35,335 bases of DNA from JBGOUV01 sp041477815 (GCA_041477815.1 JBGOUV010000014.1:1-35335), one strand, 5' to 3'. Positions 1 to 8,900 are shown, counted from the first letter of the stretch. The notes: generated by a model not told the origin, from the sequence alone. Numbers and translations: made by a program.

Positions 1-321
1 CTCGAAGGCCGCGCGGTGAAGTCGTGTACGGTGCTGGCGGTGCAGGCCGACGGGCGCAAAGTGGAGACCATCGAGAGTCTGGCGTCCAACGGCGATCTGC
101 ACCCCGTACAGGAGGCCTTCTGGAACGAGCACGGGCTGCAATGCGGGTTCTGCACGCCCGGCATGATCATGGCCTCGGCGCAGTTGCTGTCCGACAACCC
201 GGATCCCAGCCGGGAGGAGGTGCGGCACGGGCTGGAGGGCAATCTGTGCCGTTGCACCGGCTACATGCACATCGTGAACGCGGTCCGGACGGCGGCCAAA
301 ACGATGGCCGCGCGGGCTTAG
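1..321 (+). CDS. coxS: Molybdenum hydroxylase small subunit, [2Fe-2S] (CoxS/XdhC-type), 5' truncated by window
   Basis: The open frame runs from base 1 to a TAG at 319-321, so the start lies outside the window; about 106 residues are visible. The fragment begins in the end of the plant-type ferredoxin domain, with the last cluster ligand in the motif KSCTVLAVQADG. The C-terminal helical [2Fe-2S] domain follows, with QCGFCTPGM and the second Cys pair in NLCRCTGY. In this family the small subunit carries electrons from the Mo site of the large subunit to the FAD of the medium subunit. The L, M and G genes follow on the same strand with short gaps or overlaps, so it heads an S-L-M-G operon. The physiological substrate (CO, a purine, an aldehyde or another compound) cannot be read from this subunit. 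Confidence 0.93.
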   Translation, partial: LEGRAVKSCTVLAVQADGRKVETIESLASNGDLHPVQEAFWNEHGLQCGFCTPGMIMASAQLLSDNPDPSREEVRHGLEGNLCRCTGYMHIVNAVRTAAKTMAARA

Positions 322-339
322 GCGGCGAGAGGCGGCACT

Positions 340-2691
340 ATGGCGACCACGACTCCAACCACTCCAACCAAGGTTCAACTCAAAGTAGGCCAGCGGCTGC
401 GGCGGCAGGAGGATCCGCGGCTGATCACCGGCACGGCCACCTACGTGGACGACATCAAGAAGCCGGGGACGCTCTACGCGGCCATCCTGCGCAGCCCGCA
501 CGCCGCAGCCCGGATCCAGGCGCTGCGGACGGAAGCGGCGGCCCAGGCGCCGGGCGTCCACGCGGTGTTTACCGGGGCGGACGTGGAGGGCGTGGGGCCG
601 GTGCCCTGCGCCGCGGCGCTGCCCGGACTGCGCGTTCCCAAGCACACCATCCTGGCCACCAACCGGGTGTATTACGTGGGGCATCCGGTGGCCGTGGTGG
701 TGGCGTCGGACCGCTACCTGGCGGCCGACGCGCTGGATCTGATCGAGGTGGATTACGATCCGACCACGGCGGTGGCGGACCCGGAGAAGGCGCTGGCGGC
801 GGGCGCTCCGGCCGTCCATCCGGAGTGGCCGGACAACATCGCGTTTACCCAGAATACAGTTTACGGCGACCCCAACAAGGCCTTCGCCGCGGCCGACGTG
901 GTAGTGAAGCAGCGCATCGTGAGCCAGCGGCTGATCCCGACGGCCATGGAAACGCGCGGCGTGGTGGCCGAGTGGAGCCCGGGCGACAAGCAACTGACCA
1001 TCTATTCCTCGACCCAGATTCCCCACCTGCTGCGGACCCAACTGGCCATTATGCTGGGGCTCCCGGAGAACCACCTGCGGGTGATCACTCCCGAGGTCGG
1101 CGGCGGATTTGGCAGCAAGCTGAACGTTTACGCCGAAGAGGCCCTGGTGGGGTTCGTCTCGATGCGGGTGAACAAACCCATCAAGTGGATCGAGGGCCGC
1201 CGGGAGGCCTTCCAGGTGACCATCCACGGACGCGGCCACGTGGACTACGTCGAGATGGCGGCCAAGAAGGACGGCACCATCACCGGGATGAAGATCAAGA
1301 TCATTCAGGACCTTGGCGCCTACCACCAGTTACTGGGACCGCTTATTCCCACCTTGTCGGTATTGATGCTGCCGGGCCTCTACAACTTCCACGATGCCGA
1401 AGCCAACGTCTTCGGCGTGTTTACCAATGCCGCCCCCACCGATGCGTATCGCGGGGCGGGGCGTCCGGAGGCGACCCACTGCGTCGAGCGGATCGTGGAC
1501 ATCCTGGCGGCGAAATTGAAGATGGATCCAACCGAGATCCGGCGCAAGAACTTCCCAGCGAAGGACGCTTTCCCGTTCACCACCGCCACCGGTCTGGCCT
1601 ACGATAGCGGCGACTACGCCAAGCCACTGGATAAGGCCATGCAGATCGTGGATTATCGGGCGCTGCGGGCCCGGCAGGCGGAGGCGCGGAAGCAGGGACG
1701 GCTGATGGGCGTGGGGATCTCAACCTACGGCGAGATTTGCGCGTTCGGGCCTTCGCCAGCGACCCCGGCGGGTGGCTGGGAAAGCGCCACCGTCAAGGTG
1801 GAGCCGACCGGGAAGGTCACGGTAATGACCGGCGCCTCGCCGCACGGGCAAGGGCAGGAGACCAGCTTCGCCCAGCTCGCCGCCGACGCCTTCGGCGTGC
1901 CCATGGACGACGTGGTGGTGCTGCACGGCGACACCGCGGTGGTGCAGTACGGCATCGGCACGTTCGGGAGCCGTGGTACCGCCGTCGGAGGCACGGCAGT
2001 GCACCTGGCGTTGCAGGATCTGCGGGCCAAGTGCACCAAGTTCGCCGCCCACGCCATGGGGGTCAGTCCGGACGAGGTGTCGTTCGAGGGCGGGATCTTT
2101 ACCAGTCCCAAGACGGCTAAGACGGTGACGTTCCAGGAGGTGGCGCTCGAAGCGTACGTCTGCCGCAACCTGCCGCCGGGCGTCGAGCCGGGACTGCTGG
2201 TGACGCGGTTCTTCGAGCCGTCGAACTTCGCTTTTCCCTTCGGGGCTCACATCGCCGTGGTCGAGGTGGACCGGGATACCGGCGAGATCCGGATCGAGCG
2301 CTACGTGGCGGTGGACGACTGCGGCAAGGTGATCAACCCGTTACTGGTGGATGGGCAGGTCCACGGCGGCGTGGCCCAGGCCCTGGGACAGGCGATCTTC
2401 GAAGAGGCTGTGTACGACGAGTACGGCAACCTGGTTACCGGTGAGCTGATGACCTACGCCATCCCCAAGGCGCACCACGTGCCCGAGATCGAGACGGAAC
2501 GCACCGAGACGCCGTCGCCGGTGAATCCGCTGGGGGTGAAGGGCGTGGGCGAGGCCGGGACCATCGGCTGCTCGCCGGCCCTGGTCAACGCCGTGGTGGA
2601 CGCCCTGGCCCCGCTGGGCGTGACCCATATCGACATGCCCATGACGCCGCAAAAGGTATGGCGCCTGATCCAGGAAAGGAGCCAAGCATGA
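340..2691 (+). CDS. coxL: Molybdenum hydroxylase large subunit, molybdopterin-binding (CoxL-like, form II motif)
   Basis: This is the 783-residue catalytic subunit, of usual family length. It binds the molybdopterin cytosine dinucleotide cofactor. Visible family motifs are GGGFGSK in the first half, the active-site loop AYRGAGRPE at about residues 369-377, PHGQGQET near 500, and the conserved catalytic Glu738 in KGVGEAGTIG. AYRGAGR is the form II signature; true form I CO dehydrogenases carry AYxCSFR with the active-site Cys. The S-L-M order also fits form II. The enzyme may therefore act on CO poorly or not at all, and an aldehyde, purine or aromatic heterocycle is an alternative substrate. 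The start ATG lies 18 bases after the small-subunit stop, and the 3' end overlaps the next gene by ATGA. Confidence 0.93.
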   Translation: MATTTPTTPTKVQLKVGQRLRRQEDPRLITGTATYVDDIKKPGTLYAAILRSPHAAARIQALRTEAAAQAPGVHAVFTGADVEGVGPVPCAAALPGLRVPKHTILATNRVYYVGHPVAVVVASDRYLAADALDLIEVDYDPTTAVADPEKALAAGAPAVHPEWPDNIAFTQNTVYGDPNKAFAAADVVVKQRIVSQRLIPTAMETRGVVAEWSPGDKQLTIYSSTQIPHLLRTQLAIMLGLPENHLRVITPEVGGGFGSKLNVYAEEALVGFVSMRVNKPIKWIEGRREAFQVTIHGRGHVDYVEMAAKKDGTITGMKIKIIQDLGAYHQLLGPLIPTLSVLMLPGLYNFHDAEANVFGVFTNAAPTDAYRGAGRPEATHCVERIVDILAAKLKMDPTEIRRKNFPAKDAFPFTTATGLAYDSGDYAKPLDKAMQIVDYRALRARQAEARKQGRLMGVGISTYGEICAFGPSPATPAGGWESATVKVEPTGKVTVMTGASPHGQGQETSFAQLAADAFGVPMDDVVVLHGDTAVVQYGIGTFGSRGTAVGGTAVHLALQDLRAKCTKFAAHAMGVSPDEVSFEGGIFTSPKTAKTVTFQEVALEAYVCRNLPPGVEPGLLVTRFFEPSNFAFPFGAHIAVVEVDRDTGEIRIERYVAVDDCGKVINPLLVDGQVHGGVAQALGQAIFEEAVYDEYGNLVTGELMTYAIPKAHHVPEIETERTETPSPVNPLGVKGVGEAGTIGCSPALVNAVVDALAPLGVTHIDMPMTPQKVWRLIQERSQA

Positions 2692-3548
2692 TTCCCCAAT
2701 CGTTCGAGTACTCGGCGCCGGAATCGGTCTCGGAAGCGCTGCGGCTGCTGGGGTCGGTCGAGAACAGCAGGGTGCTGGCCGGCGGCCAGAGCCTGATCCC
2801 GATGATGAAGCTGCGGCTGTCGGGTCCCGCGCACGTGATCGACTTGGGGCGCATCGCCGAGCTCCATTACATCGCCCAGACCAACGGCTCGGTCCGGCTC
2901 GGCGCCATGAGTACCCATAACCAGGTGGCGGTCTCGGAGACGCTGCGGCGGAGCTGCCCGCTGCTGGCCGAGGTCGCCGGCCGGATCGGCGATCCGCAGG
3001 TGCGAAACCTGGGAACCATCGGCGGCTCGACGGCCCATGCCGATCCGGCGGCGGACTACCCGGCGGCCTTGCAGGCGCTGCGGGCCCAGATCCGGCTGGT
3101 AGGCGCTGGCCGGGAGCGGACCGTCAGCGCGGAAGATTTCTTCCTCGACGCCTTCACCACCGCGCTGGGCGAAGGCGAGATCGTCTACGAGGTGATCGTG
3201 CCGGCGGACGCGCCGGGGCTGGGGTCGGCCTACGTGAAGCTCCAGCAGCCGGCCTCGGGTTTTGCCGTGGCGGGCGTGGCGGCGCAGGTGGCGGTGAGCG
3301 GCGGCCAAATTTCGGTGGCCCGGGTGGGAATCACCGGCGTGGGCGCGAAGTCGTACGTGGCCCAGGCGGTCGAAAACGCCTTGACGGGACGTCCGGCCAC
3401 CGCGGCAACTCTGGCGGCGGCCTCGCGGCTGGCCGCGCAGGGCGTCGAGGCGCTGAACGACCTCTACGCTCAGGCCGATTACCGGACCCACTTGGCCGAA
3501 GTCGCGACCCGGCGGGCCCTCGAACAGGCCCTGGCGCTCGCCAGATGA
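2688..3548 (+). CDS. coxM: Molybdenum hydroxylase medium subunit, FAD-binding (CoxM-like)
   Basis: This 286-residue flavoprotein subunit passes electrons from the [2Fe-2S] clusters to an external acceptor. The two FAD-binding motifs of the family are present: AGGQSLIP at residues 31-38 and TIGGS at 110-114. The C-terminal part (from about 175) matches the CO-dehydrogenase flavoprotein C domain. An open frame extends further upstream, but the ATG at 2688 is preferred. It sits 8 bases after a GGAAAGGA ribosome site, it overlaps the coxL stop as ATGA, and MIPQSFEYSAPESV is the normal family N-terminus. The 3' end overlaps the next gene by ATGA as well, so translation is probably coupled. Confidence 0.94.
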   Translation: MIPQSFEYSAPESVSEALRLLGSVENSRVLAGGQSLIPMMKLRLSGPAHVIDLGRIAELHYIAQTNGSVRLGAMSTHNQVAVSETLRRSCPLLAEVAGRIGDPQVRNLGTIGGSTAHADPAADYPAALQALRAQIRLVGAGRERTVSAEDFFLDAFTTALGEGEIVYEVIVPADAPGLGSAYVKLQQPASGFAVAGVAAQVAVSGGQISVARVGITGVGAKSYVAQAVENALTGRPATAATLAAASRLAAQGVEALNDLYAQADYRTHLAEVATRRALEQALALAR

Positions 3549-3982
3549 AGGTCCGGGGCGAGCAAACCCTACCGCTCGAGCCGACCGCCGCCTGGGAACT
3601 GCTGCTGAATACCGACGCCCTGGCCCAGGCCATTCCGGGCTGCGAAGGCTTGGTCCCGCTTGGCCCCGATGAGTACCAAATGAAGATGAAGATCGCGGTT
3701 GCGAGCATCCAGGGCCTGTTCGCGGGGAAGGTTCGGATCGCCGACCGCAATCCTCCGAATTCCTATCGGCTTCATATAGAAGGTCAGGGGAAGCTGGGCT
3801 TCGTACGCGGCTCGGGTCTGCTGAGCTTCTCTCCGGACGCTACCGGTACCCGTATTACCTATGAAGGGGAGGTCCAGGTCGGCGGGTTGATCGCGAGCGT
3901 TGGAGAGCGGATGCTGGACGTCACGACCAAAATGATGATTGGCCATTTTTTCAACAACTTAGCCCAACAGGCGCACCACTAA
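3545..3982 (+). CDS. coxG: CoxG-like SRPBCC-fold protein of the CO-dehydrogenase operon
   Basis: This 145-residue protein is of the CoxG family (SRPBCC/START-like fold). The N-terminus, MKVRGEQTLPLEP followed by AWELLLN and IPGCEGL, and the central GKVRIAD are typical. In characterised relatives CoxG anchors or matures the dehydrogenase at the membrane; that role is known from the family, not seen here. Many CoxG proteins have a long hydrophobic C-terminal tail. This one stops at the end of the START-like domain (HFFNNLAQQAHH), so it lacks an obvious membrane anchor. It overlaps the coxM stop by ATGA and is the last gene of the operon; the next 130 bases hold repeats and no gene. Confidence 0.88.
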   Translation: MKVRGEQTLPLEPTAAWELLLNTDALAQAIPGCEGLVPLGPDEYQMKMKIAVASIQGLFAGKVRIADRNPPNSYRLHIEGQGKLGFVRGSGLLSFSPDATGTRITYEGEVQVGGLIASVGERMLDVTTKMMIGHFFNNLAQQAHH

Positions 3983-3984
3983 TC

Positions 3985-4049
3985 TTAGTACTAACGTACC
4001 GTAAGTCCTACCGCTAAATGTCCGGAAGATAGCTTGACTTACAGTACGT
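3985..4049. promoter_or_regulatory. Palindrome plus long-spaced inverted repeat, candidate operator
   Basis: Just after coxG there is a perfect 10-bp palindrome, TTAGTACTAA (3985-3994). It is followed by ACGTACCGTAAGTC (3994-4007), which recurs inverted at 4036-4049 with 13 of 14 bases matching. The second arm overlaps a TTGACT (4034-4039) that could be a -35 element for the small gene at 4116; no convincing -10 follows it. The arrangement suggests a repressor site, perhaps for the PadR protein encoded 400 bases downstream. The repressor link is inference. Confidence 0.4.
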
Positions 4050-4069
4050 CTAATAGAAGTATGGAGGAG

Positions 4070-4090
4070 TACGGTCCCTGGAGGGCCGTA
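4070..4090 (+). other. Hairpin in the leader of the small membrane-protein gene
   Basis: TACGG-T-CCC and GGG-CCGTA form a stem with one bulged T and a TGGA loop. It ends 10 bases before the GAGGGAG ribosome site of the 46-codon gene at 4116, so it would lie in that gene's mRNA leader. It has no T-tract and is unlikely to be a terminator. Confidence 0.3.
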
Positions 4091-4115
4091 CCACCCAAGC
4101 GAGGGAGATGCGCCG

Positions 4116-4256
4116 ATGTTCAAACTGGGAGGAGTTATCCTGATTGTATGGGCCTACTGCTTTTTCTGCCAGGATCTGCCCACTAAAGTCAGCTTCGCCA
4201 TGATGATGGGAGGCTTGGCCACGATGGGCTGGGGCCTGCTGAGCGAGCGCAAATAG
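4116..4256 (+). CDS. Small hydrophobic membrane protein (46 aa), unknown function
   Basis: An ATG at 4116 opens 46 codons to a TAG at 4254-4256. A strong ribosome site, GAGGGAG (4101-4107), sits 8 bases upstream. The product has two hydrophobic stretches, VILIVWAYCFFC near residues 7-18 and FAMMMGGLATMGWGLL near 27-42, separated by QDLPTKVS and ended by SERK. It is therefore likely a one- or two-helix inner-membrane miniprotein with a basic, cytosolic C-terminus. I do not recognise a family. It lies between the molybdenum-hydroxylase operon and a PadR regulator, with inverted repeats before it and a hairpin after it. The good ribosome site and protein-like composition argue that it is real, but its length leaves doubt. 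Confidence 0.5.
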   Translation: MFKLGGVILIVWAYCFFCQDLPTKVSFAMMMGGLATMGWGLLSERK

Positions 4257-4297
4257 TACTGTATTGGTCTCTACTGCCTTCCCCTGACCTTCCGGGC

Positions 4298-4316
4298 GGG
4301 GCCGGCCACCGGCTCC
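4298..4316 (+). terminator. GC-rich hairpin, possible terminator after the 46-aa gene
   Basis: GGGGCCGG (4298-4305), a CCA loop and CCGGCTCC (4309-4316) form an 8-bp stem with one G-T pair. No T-tract follows on the plus strand, so it may be a weak or factor-assisted terminator. Confidence 0.35.
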
Positions 4317-4342
4317 CCCAAAAAGATTTCTTCAAGAACCTC

Positions 4343-4402
4343 TTGCTTTTCTCCCCCGTCCTATTGAGAATAACTACTAAGGGAGCGTTAACATTGCTCC
4401 CT
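4343..4402 (+). promoter_or_regulatory. Candidate padR promoter with operator-like inverted repeat
   Basis: TTGCTT (4343-4348) and GAGAAT (4366-4371) are separated by 17 bases and could be a sigma-70-type -35/-10 pair. Just past the expected start site lies AGGGAGC (4380-4386), inverted as GCTCCCT (4396-4402) around GTTAACATT. A repressor bound there would block transcription of padR, as in typical PadR autoregulation. Both the promoter and the operator role are inferred from position. Confidence 0.35.
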
Positions 4403-4425
4403 ACTCTTAAGCATGGACGAGGGAC

Positions 4426-4776
4426 ATGGAACCTAGAAAGAAGATACTGAAGCAACTGAAGATGGGTACGACGGAGATCCTCATCCTGGCCATCCTGACA
4501 AAGGGTGACCGGTATGGCTATGACATCTCGCGGGATGTCAAAGAGAGGAGCGAAGGATTCTTCGAGTTCAAGCAGGGCTTCCTGTATCCGACACTGCGCC
4601 GGATGGAAGAGGCCAAGCTGATCACGGGCTACTGGAAGGACTCGGCCAGCGGCGGGCCGGACCGCAAGTATTACAAGCTCACCCGCCAGGGCCGCGCCCG
4701 GCTGGAGGCCAGTCTGGAAGCTTGGGGCGACTTCAGCAAGCGCTTCAACAAGATGCTGGCGATCGCGAAGGACTAA
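4426..4776 (+). CDS. PadR-family transcriptional regulator
   Basis: This 116-residue protein has the full PadR winged-helix domain. The N-terminal helix is followed by ILAILTKGDRYGYDISRDV (about 21-39), the recognition region QGFLYPTLRRMEEAKLI (about 49-65), the wing with GGPDRKYYKLTRQG (about 75-88), and a C-terminal dimerisation helix. PadR proteins are usually ligand-responsive repressors of nearby membrane or detoxification genes. The ATG at 4426 has a GAGGGA only 1 base upstream, which is too close to be ideal. The next in-frame ATG (codon 13) would remove the first helix, so 4426 is kept. Inverted repeats before this gene and before the 46-aa membrane protein make those two the likeliest targets. 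Confidence 0.9.
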   Translation: MEPRKKILKQLKMGTTEILILAILTKGDRYGYDISRDVKERSEGFFEFKQGFLYPTLRRMEEAKLITGYWKDSASGGPDRKYYKLTRQGRARLEASLEAWGDFSKRFNKMLAIAKD

Positions 4777-4801
4777 TCGCGAGGCCGGTCGGAAGGCTTC
4801 T

Positions 4802-4844
4802 GTGGGGCAGGCGAGGGCGTCTGTCCCACCGAGCCCGGTTCGGT
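4802..4844. terminator. Two hairpins between convergent genes
   Basis: GTGGGGCAG (4802-4810) pairs with CTGTCCCAC (4821-4829) with one G-T, and ACCGA (4828-4832) pairs with TCGGT (4840-4844). They fill most of the 74-base gap between the convergent padR and SIS genes and may end transcription from both sides. There is no T-tract. Confidence 0.35.
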
Positions 4845-4850
4845 GCAGGC

Positions 4851-5903
4851 TTACACTGTTTTGGTGATCTTGGTTAGAGTTCGGGGGTGGTCGGGGTCGT
4901 AGCCCTTTTGCGCCGCCAGGCCGGCGGCGAAGAGTTGGGCGGGGATGATATAGGGTATCGGGGTGAGCAGGTCGGCCGGCAAAGGGCCGGCGACGCGGAT
5001 GAGGCGGGGCAGGCGGATCGCGCGTGTGGCATAGCGCAGGCTGTCCTCGTTGCTGGAATCGCTGAAGACAATCGTTTCCGCTTCCAGACCGCGTAGTTTT
5101 TCCAGGGTTCCGCGCATGGCCGGCCAAGTGGGGCCGGGCGGCGCGAACAGGAAGACGGGAAAGGCCCGCTCCACCAGCGCGATGGGGCCGTGCAGGAAAT
5201 CGGCGCCGGAGAAGCGCGACGTCACCACGTAGCAGGTCTCCATCATCTTCAAGCCGAACTCGAAGGCATTGGCGTAGTTGAGGCCGCGTCCCACTACCAC
5301 GGCATGGTCCATATAGCGGTAGCGCTCGGTCAGGTCCCATACCTGGTCCTTGAGTAGCAGGACGCGGGCGACGGTCTGGGGCAGGCGCGCCAGCAGGCGC
5401 GGCGGAAGCGGGGCGCCCAGGGCATAGGCCAGCAGGTACATCATCAGAAGCTGGCCCGTGTAGGTCTTGGTAGCGGCCACGCTGCGCTCTTTGCCGGCCC
5501 GTACCTGGAAGACCTCCTCCACCAGCTTGGTGATGCTGCTGGAGGGCTCGTTGGTGATGCCCACGGTGAGGGCGCCGCCTTGGCGGGCCGCCTCCAGGAA
5601 CAGGTTCGTATCGGTGGACTCGCCGCTCTGCGAAACACCCACCACCAACGCTCCCTTCCAGCGCGGGGAGACGCCGTACAACGTCAGGACCGACGTCGCC
5701 GCCAGCGTCACCGGCAGCCCGGTCGTCATCTCCAAAAGATAACGGCCGAACAAGGCGGCGTTATCGGAGGTGCCCCGGGCTACCAGGACCACCAGTGACG
5801 GTTGATACTGCTGGAGGCGGCGGCGAAACCGCTCAATCTGCCGGAGTTCTGCCTGAAAGGTGCGTTCGAGGGCGTCCGGCTGCTCCTCGATCTCCTGAAG
5901 CAT
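4851..5903 (-). CDS. SIS-domain sugar-phosphate isomerase/deaminase (GlmS isomerase-domain-like, NagB-II/AgaS type)
   Basis: This 350-residue cytosolic protein has two SIS domains (about 30-170 and 200-335) and no glutaminase domain. It resembles the isomerase half of GlmS and is probably an amino-sugar phosphate deaminase or isomerase. Visible motifs are MLQEIEEQPDAL at the N-terminus, ARGTSDNA (42-49), the phosphate-binding SQSGES (91-96), TKTYTGQLL, FLHGPIALVE in the second domain, and the typical tail YDPDHPRTLTKITKTV. A longer open frame continues upstream, but the ATG at 5903 matches the family start and has GGAGAGG 9 bases upstream. The gene is divergent from the large secreted protein and convergent with padR. 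The exact sugar cannot be assigned. Confidence 0.88.
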   Translation of the reverse strand: MLQEIEEQPDALERTFQAELRQIERFRRRLQQYQPSLVVLVARGTSDNAALFGRYLLEMTTGLPVTLAATSVLTLYGVSPRWKGALVVGVSQSGESTDTNLFLEAARQGGALTVGITNEPSSSITKLVEEVFQVRAGKERSVAATKTYTGQLLMMYLLAYALGAPLPPRLLARLPQTVARVLLLKDQVWDLTERYRYMDHAVVVGRGLNYANAFEFGLKMMETCYVVTSRFSGADFLHGPIALVERAFPVFLFAPPGPTWPAMRGTLEKLRGLEAETIVFSDSSNEDSLRYATRAIRLPRLIRVAGPLPADLLTPIPYIIPAQLFAAGLAAQKGYDPDHPRTLTKITKTV

Positions 5904-5925
5904 GATGGACACCTCTCCAGGATAA

Positions 5926-5962
5926 CCGCCACCCCTGGTATTCTGAAACCTTTGAGGGGCGG
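5926..5962. promoter_or_regulatory. Inverted repeat in the divergent SIS / secreted-protein spacer
   Basis: The 76-base spacer holds CCGCC-A-CCCCT (5926-5936), inverted as AGGGGCGG (5955-5962). A TATAGT (5970-5975) lies only 4 bases before the ATG at 5980, with no proper -35 at the right distance. The repeat could serve either divergent gene. No clear promoter was found for the SIS gene. Confidence 0.25.
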
Positions 5963-5979
5963 GGGGGTTTATAGTTCTT

Positions 5980-8900
5980 ATGGCCGCTCGGATTCTGCGA
6001 ACCACGCTGGTAGTGTTTCTGGCCGCCGAGGTGGGCCTGCTGGTGGTCTGGGGACAGCAGCCCAGCGCTGGTGGAGTGGGTGACGGGTCTCCCAATTCCT
6101 CCATCCTGGGGATGTTTGTTCAGGCCTTCTACCGGGGGACCTTTTCCAACCACGTGGTCGTGCCGCCCACCACCAAAGTCCACCGCGACGGACCGGGCTA
6201 CGTCCAGAACTTCGACGACGTCAACCCCGCCACCGGCTTCAGCTACCTGTTGGCCAAACCGGACGGACTGGACACGGCTTTCCAGATGTGCTGTGAGATC
6301 CTGGCCCTGCACACCTCCATTGGGAGCTTCACCGGCAACGTCGGTTACCCGGTTTCCGATTACAATCCGGGACTGCAATCCCACATCGACGGCACCACCA
6401 GTCTGTTGCAGAACTTCGCGGGCGGGCACGCCCTCCTGCTGCACCAGGGAGGCACGTTCCGGGGCCAAGCTTTCTTCATCCGCGATCCCTACGTGAGCAA
6501 GTGGCGGGTGACGCCCGCCCTGGCCCTGCCCGTCAGCCAGGAGCACGCTGCTAGTTCGAGGTTCAATACCACGGGCACCCAGCAGGACTTCCAGGGAGGC
6601 GTGGTGCTTCAGATCACCTCCGGCGCGCTCCAGAACCAGGTCTTTGTGGTGTCGGGCACGCTGTTCACGAAGTACGCCGAGACTGGCGGAACCGGCGGCT
6701 GGATCGGCTTCCCGAGCGGCGACGAGTTCACCCTCTCGGGCCGGCAGCGGCAAAATTTCGAAGGGGGCTTCATTGAATTCAACCCCGCCACCGGGACGGT
6801 GGAGGCGCGGGCGCCGGTCAACGCGGTACGGATCGATGCCGCCGCCGTCGCCTTGCAGCTCGGCAACGTAATCACCCGCACCGTGCAGGCCTTCGATAAC
6901 CAGGGCAATGCGGTGACCGATCGTCCGGCGATCTGGACCACCAGCAACCGCTCCGTGGTCCAGATCGAAGGAACCGGCGCCAGCGTGACCTTGCGGGCCG
7001 TGGGTCCGGGCTTTGCCAACATCGTGGCGTATGTCGACGGCGTCTCCAGCCAGACCCTGCGGATTACGGTAACCTCCTCGTGCTGCCAGGTGGGGGAGGG
7101 GGCTCCCAACCTGGCGGTCCGGCAGGCGCTGCAGGACGCCCTCTCGCGCAACAACATCACGCCGCGCCTGCCCGCCGATGGCCCGGTGCGGCGGATGGGC
7201 GCCGGGTACGGGCAGGAGTTCTCCGTTCTGACGCCGGCGACTCTGGGGCGGGCCTTGGCGCTGAAAGCCGACGAGGCGGGCCTGGGCTACGTGGTGGCGG
7301 GGGAGCGGCTGACTAGGTACGGTGAGTTGGGAGGACCGGCGGGCCTGCTGGGGTTTCCGGTCGCCGATGCCAACGCCGCCGGACGCCAGACGTTTGAGAA
7401 TCAGTACGTCCTGGCGTCGTCGCCGCCCGTGCTGGTGGCGTCGCCCGTGACACCGAAGTGGGCGGCGCTAGGATTTGAAACCGGAGCGGCCGGCGTTCCG
7501 CGCGGGGAGGCCGCCGCGACCGGTCCCACCATCTTCGGTGCGGCCGGCGTCGCGCAAACGTTTGCCGGCGGCGTGATCTATGGTCACACCGCCGGCCCGC
7601 GCGCCAGCCAAGCGTTCTTGGTCAGCGGGCCGATCCTGGCGCGCTATGGCCACCTCAACGGCCCGGCCGGAGCGTTGGGACTGCCGGCTTCGGATCCGGC
7701 GGCTTCCGGCGCCACCACGCGGCAGAATTTTGAGGGCGGCGTGATCGAATACACCACCGACGACGCCGAGGCCCGCGAGCGGCTGGCGGCGCGGACGCCA
7801 GCTGTGACCGCCTTCCCCGCCGTCGTGCCGCAGGGGAGCCGGGTCCGCCTCTCCCTCAGCGGATTCACGCCGGGCCGGCGCCTGGTGGTGACGGTGGGAG
7901 CGGCGCCGGAGTTTGAGGTCACGCCCGCGAACGGCGCTTATGGCTGGGAGCAGCAGATCCGGCCGACGACGGCGAGCGGCGTTTACCGCGTCGTGGTGCG
8001 CGATTCGGAGGGCAACGAGAGCGCGGAAGCGTCCTACCGCGTGCGGCCGGCCGAGGAAGTTCGCTACCTGCTGAGCAAGATCCGCGGTGACAACCAGAGC
8101 GCGCTGCCCGGCAGCGAAGCTTCCCTGCCCCTGGTGGTCCGCCTGACCGATGACGCGGCCAACCCCCTGTCCGGGGTGCAGGTGCGGTTCGGCTCCGTGG
8201 CCGGAGGGATCGTAAGTCCGGCCGAGGCGCTGACCGACGCCGGCGGCTACGCGCAGACGCGGCTGCGGATGCCGCCGGCGACCGGCCTCGTGCTGGCCAC
8301 CGCCGAGTCGCTCAACCGCCTGGTCACCTTCGCCGCGCGGGCCGAGGACGGCCGTCTCACCACCTTCCCCAGCCTGCGGCAGGGGATCGACGACATTCGC
8401 CTGGGCGGCGGCGCCGCCAGCATCCACCAGAAAGGCAGCCTGCTTACCGCCCTGTCCGCGCTCTTCCGGTATTACCAGGACCGTGGAGAGCTGCCCGCGC
8501 CCAACGGTCTGGCCGAGCCGGCGGCGCTGAACCAGTTCCTGCTCTCCGGCGGCTTTCTGCCGTTCACCCTGAACGGGCGCGCCGAGCTGGTGGTGAATCT
8601 GCCGCGCGCGCTGGGTTTCGTGGGCGACGCGGCGGATTTCGAAACGGCGCCCTCCGATCTCAACTCCATCCGGGATGCGGTGAACGAGCGGCGGCCGGTG
8701 CTGATCGGCCTGATGCTGCGGTCGGGGGACCAGGACCGCGGCGCCCACTACGTGGTGGCCGTCGGCGCCGGCCCCGACGGCGACCTCCTGATCCACGACC
8801 CCAGTCCCGACTGGAACCGCACCAGTCTCGCGGAGTATCTCACCGGGTTCAACGCCCTGGGCCGCTCCTGGAGCGGCCGGATCCTGCACGCCCTGCGGCT

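Noticed and set aside
5970..5980. TATAGT just before the secreted-protein ATG as a leaderless promoter
   Set aside because: No -35 lies at a proper distance, and the G-rich tract before it makes the match weak.
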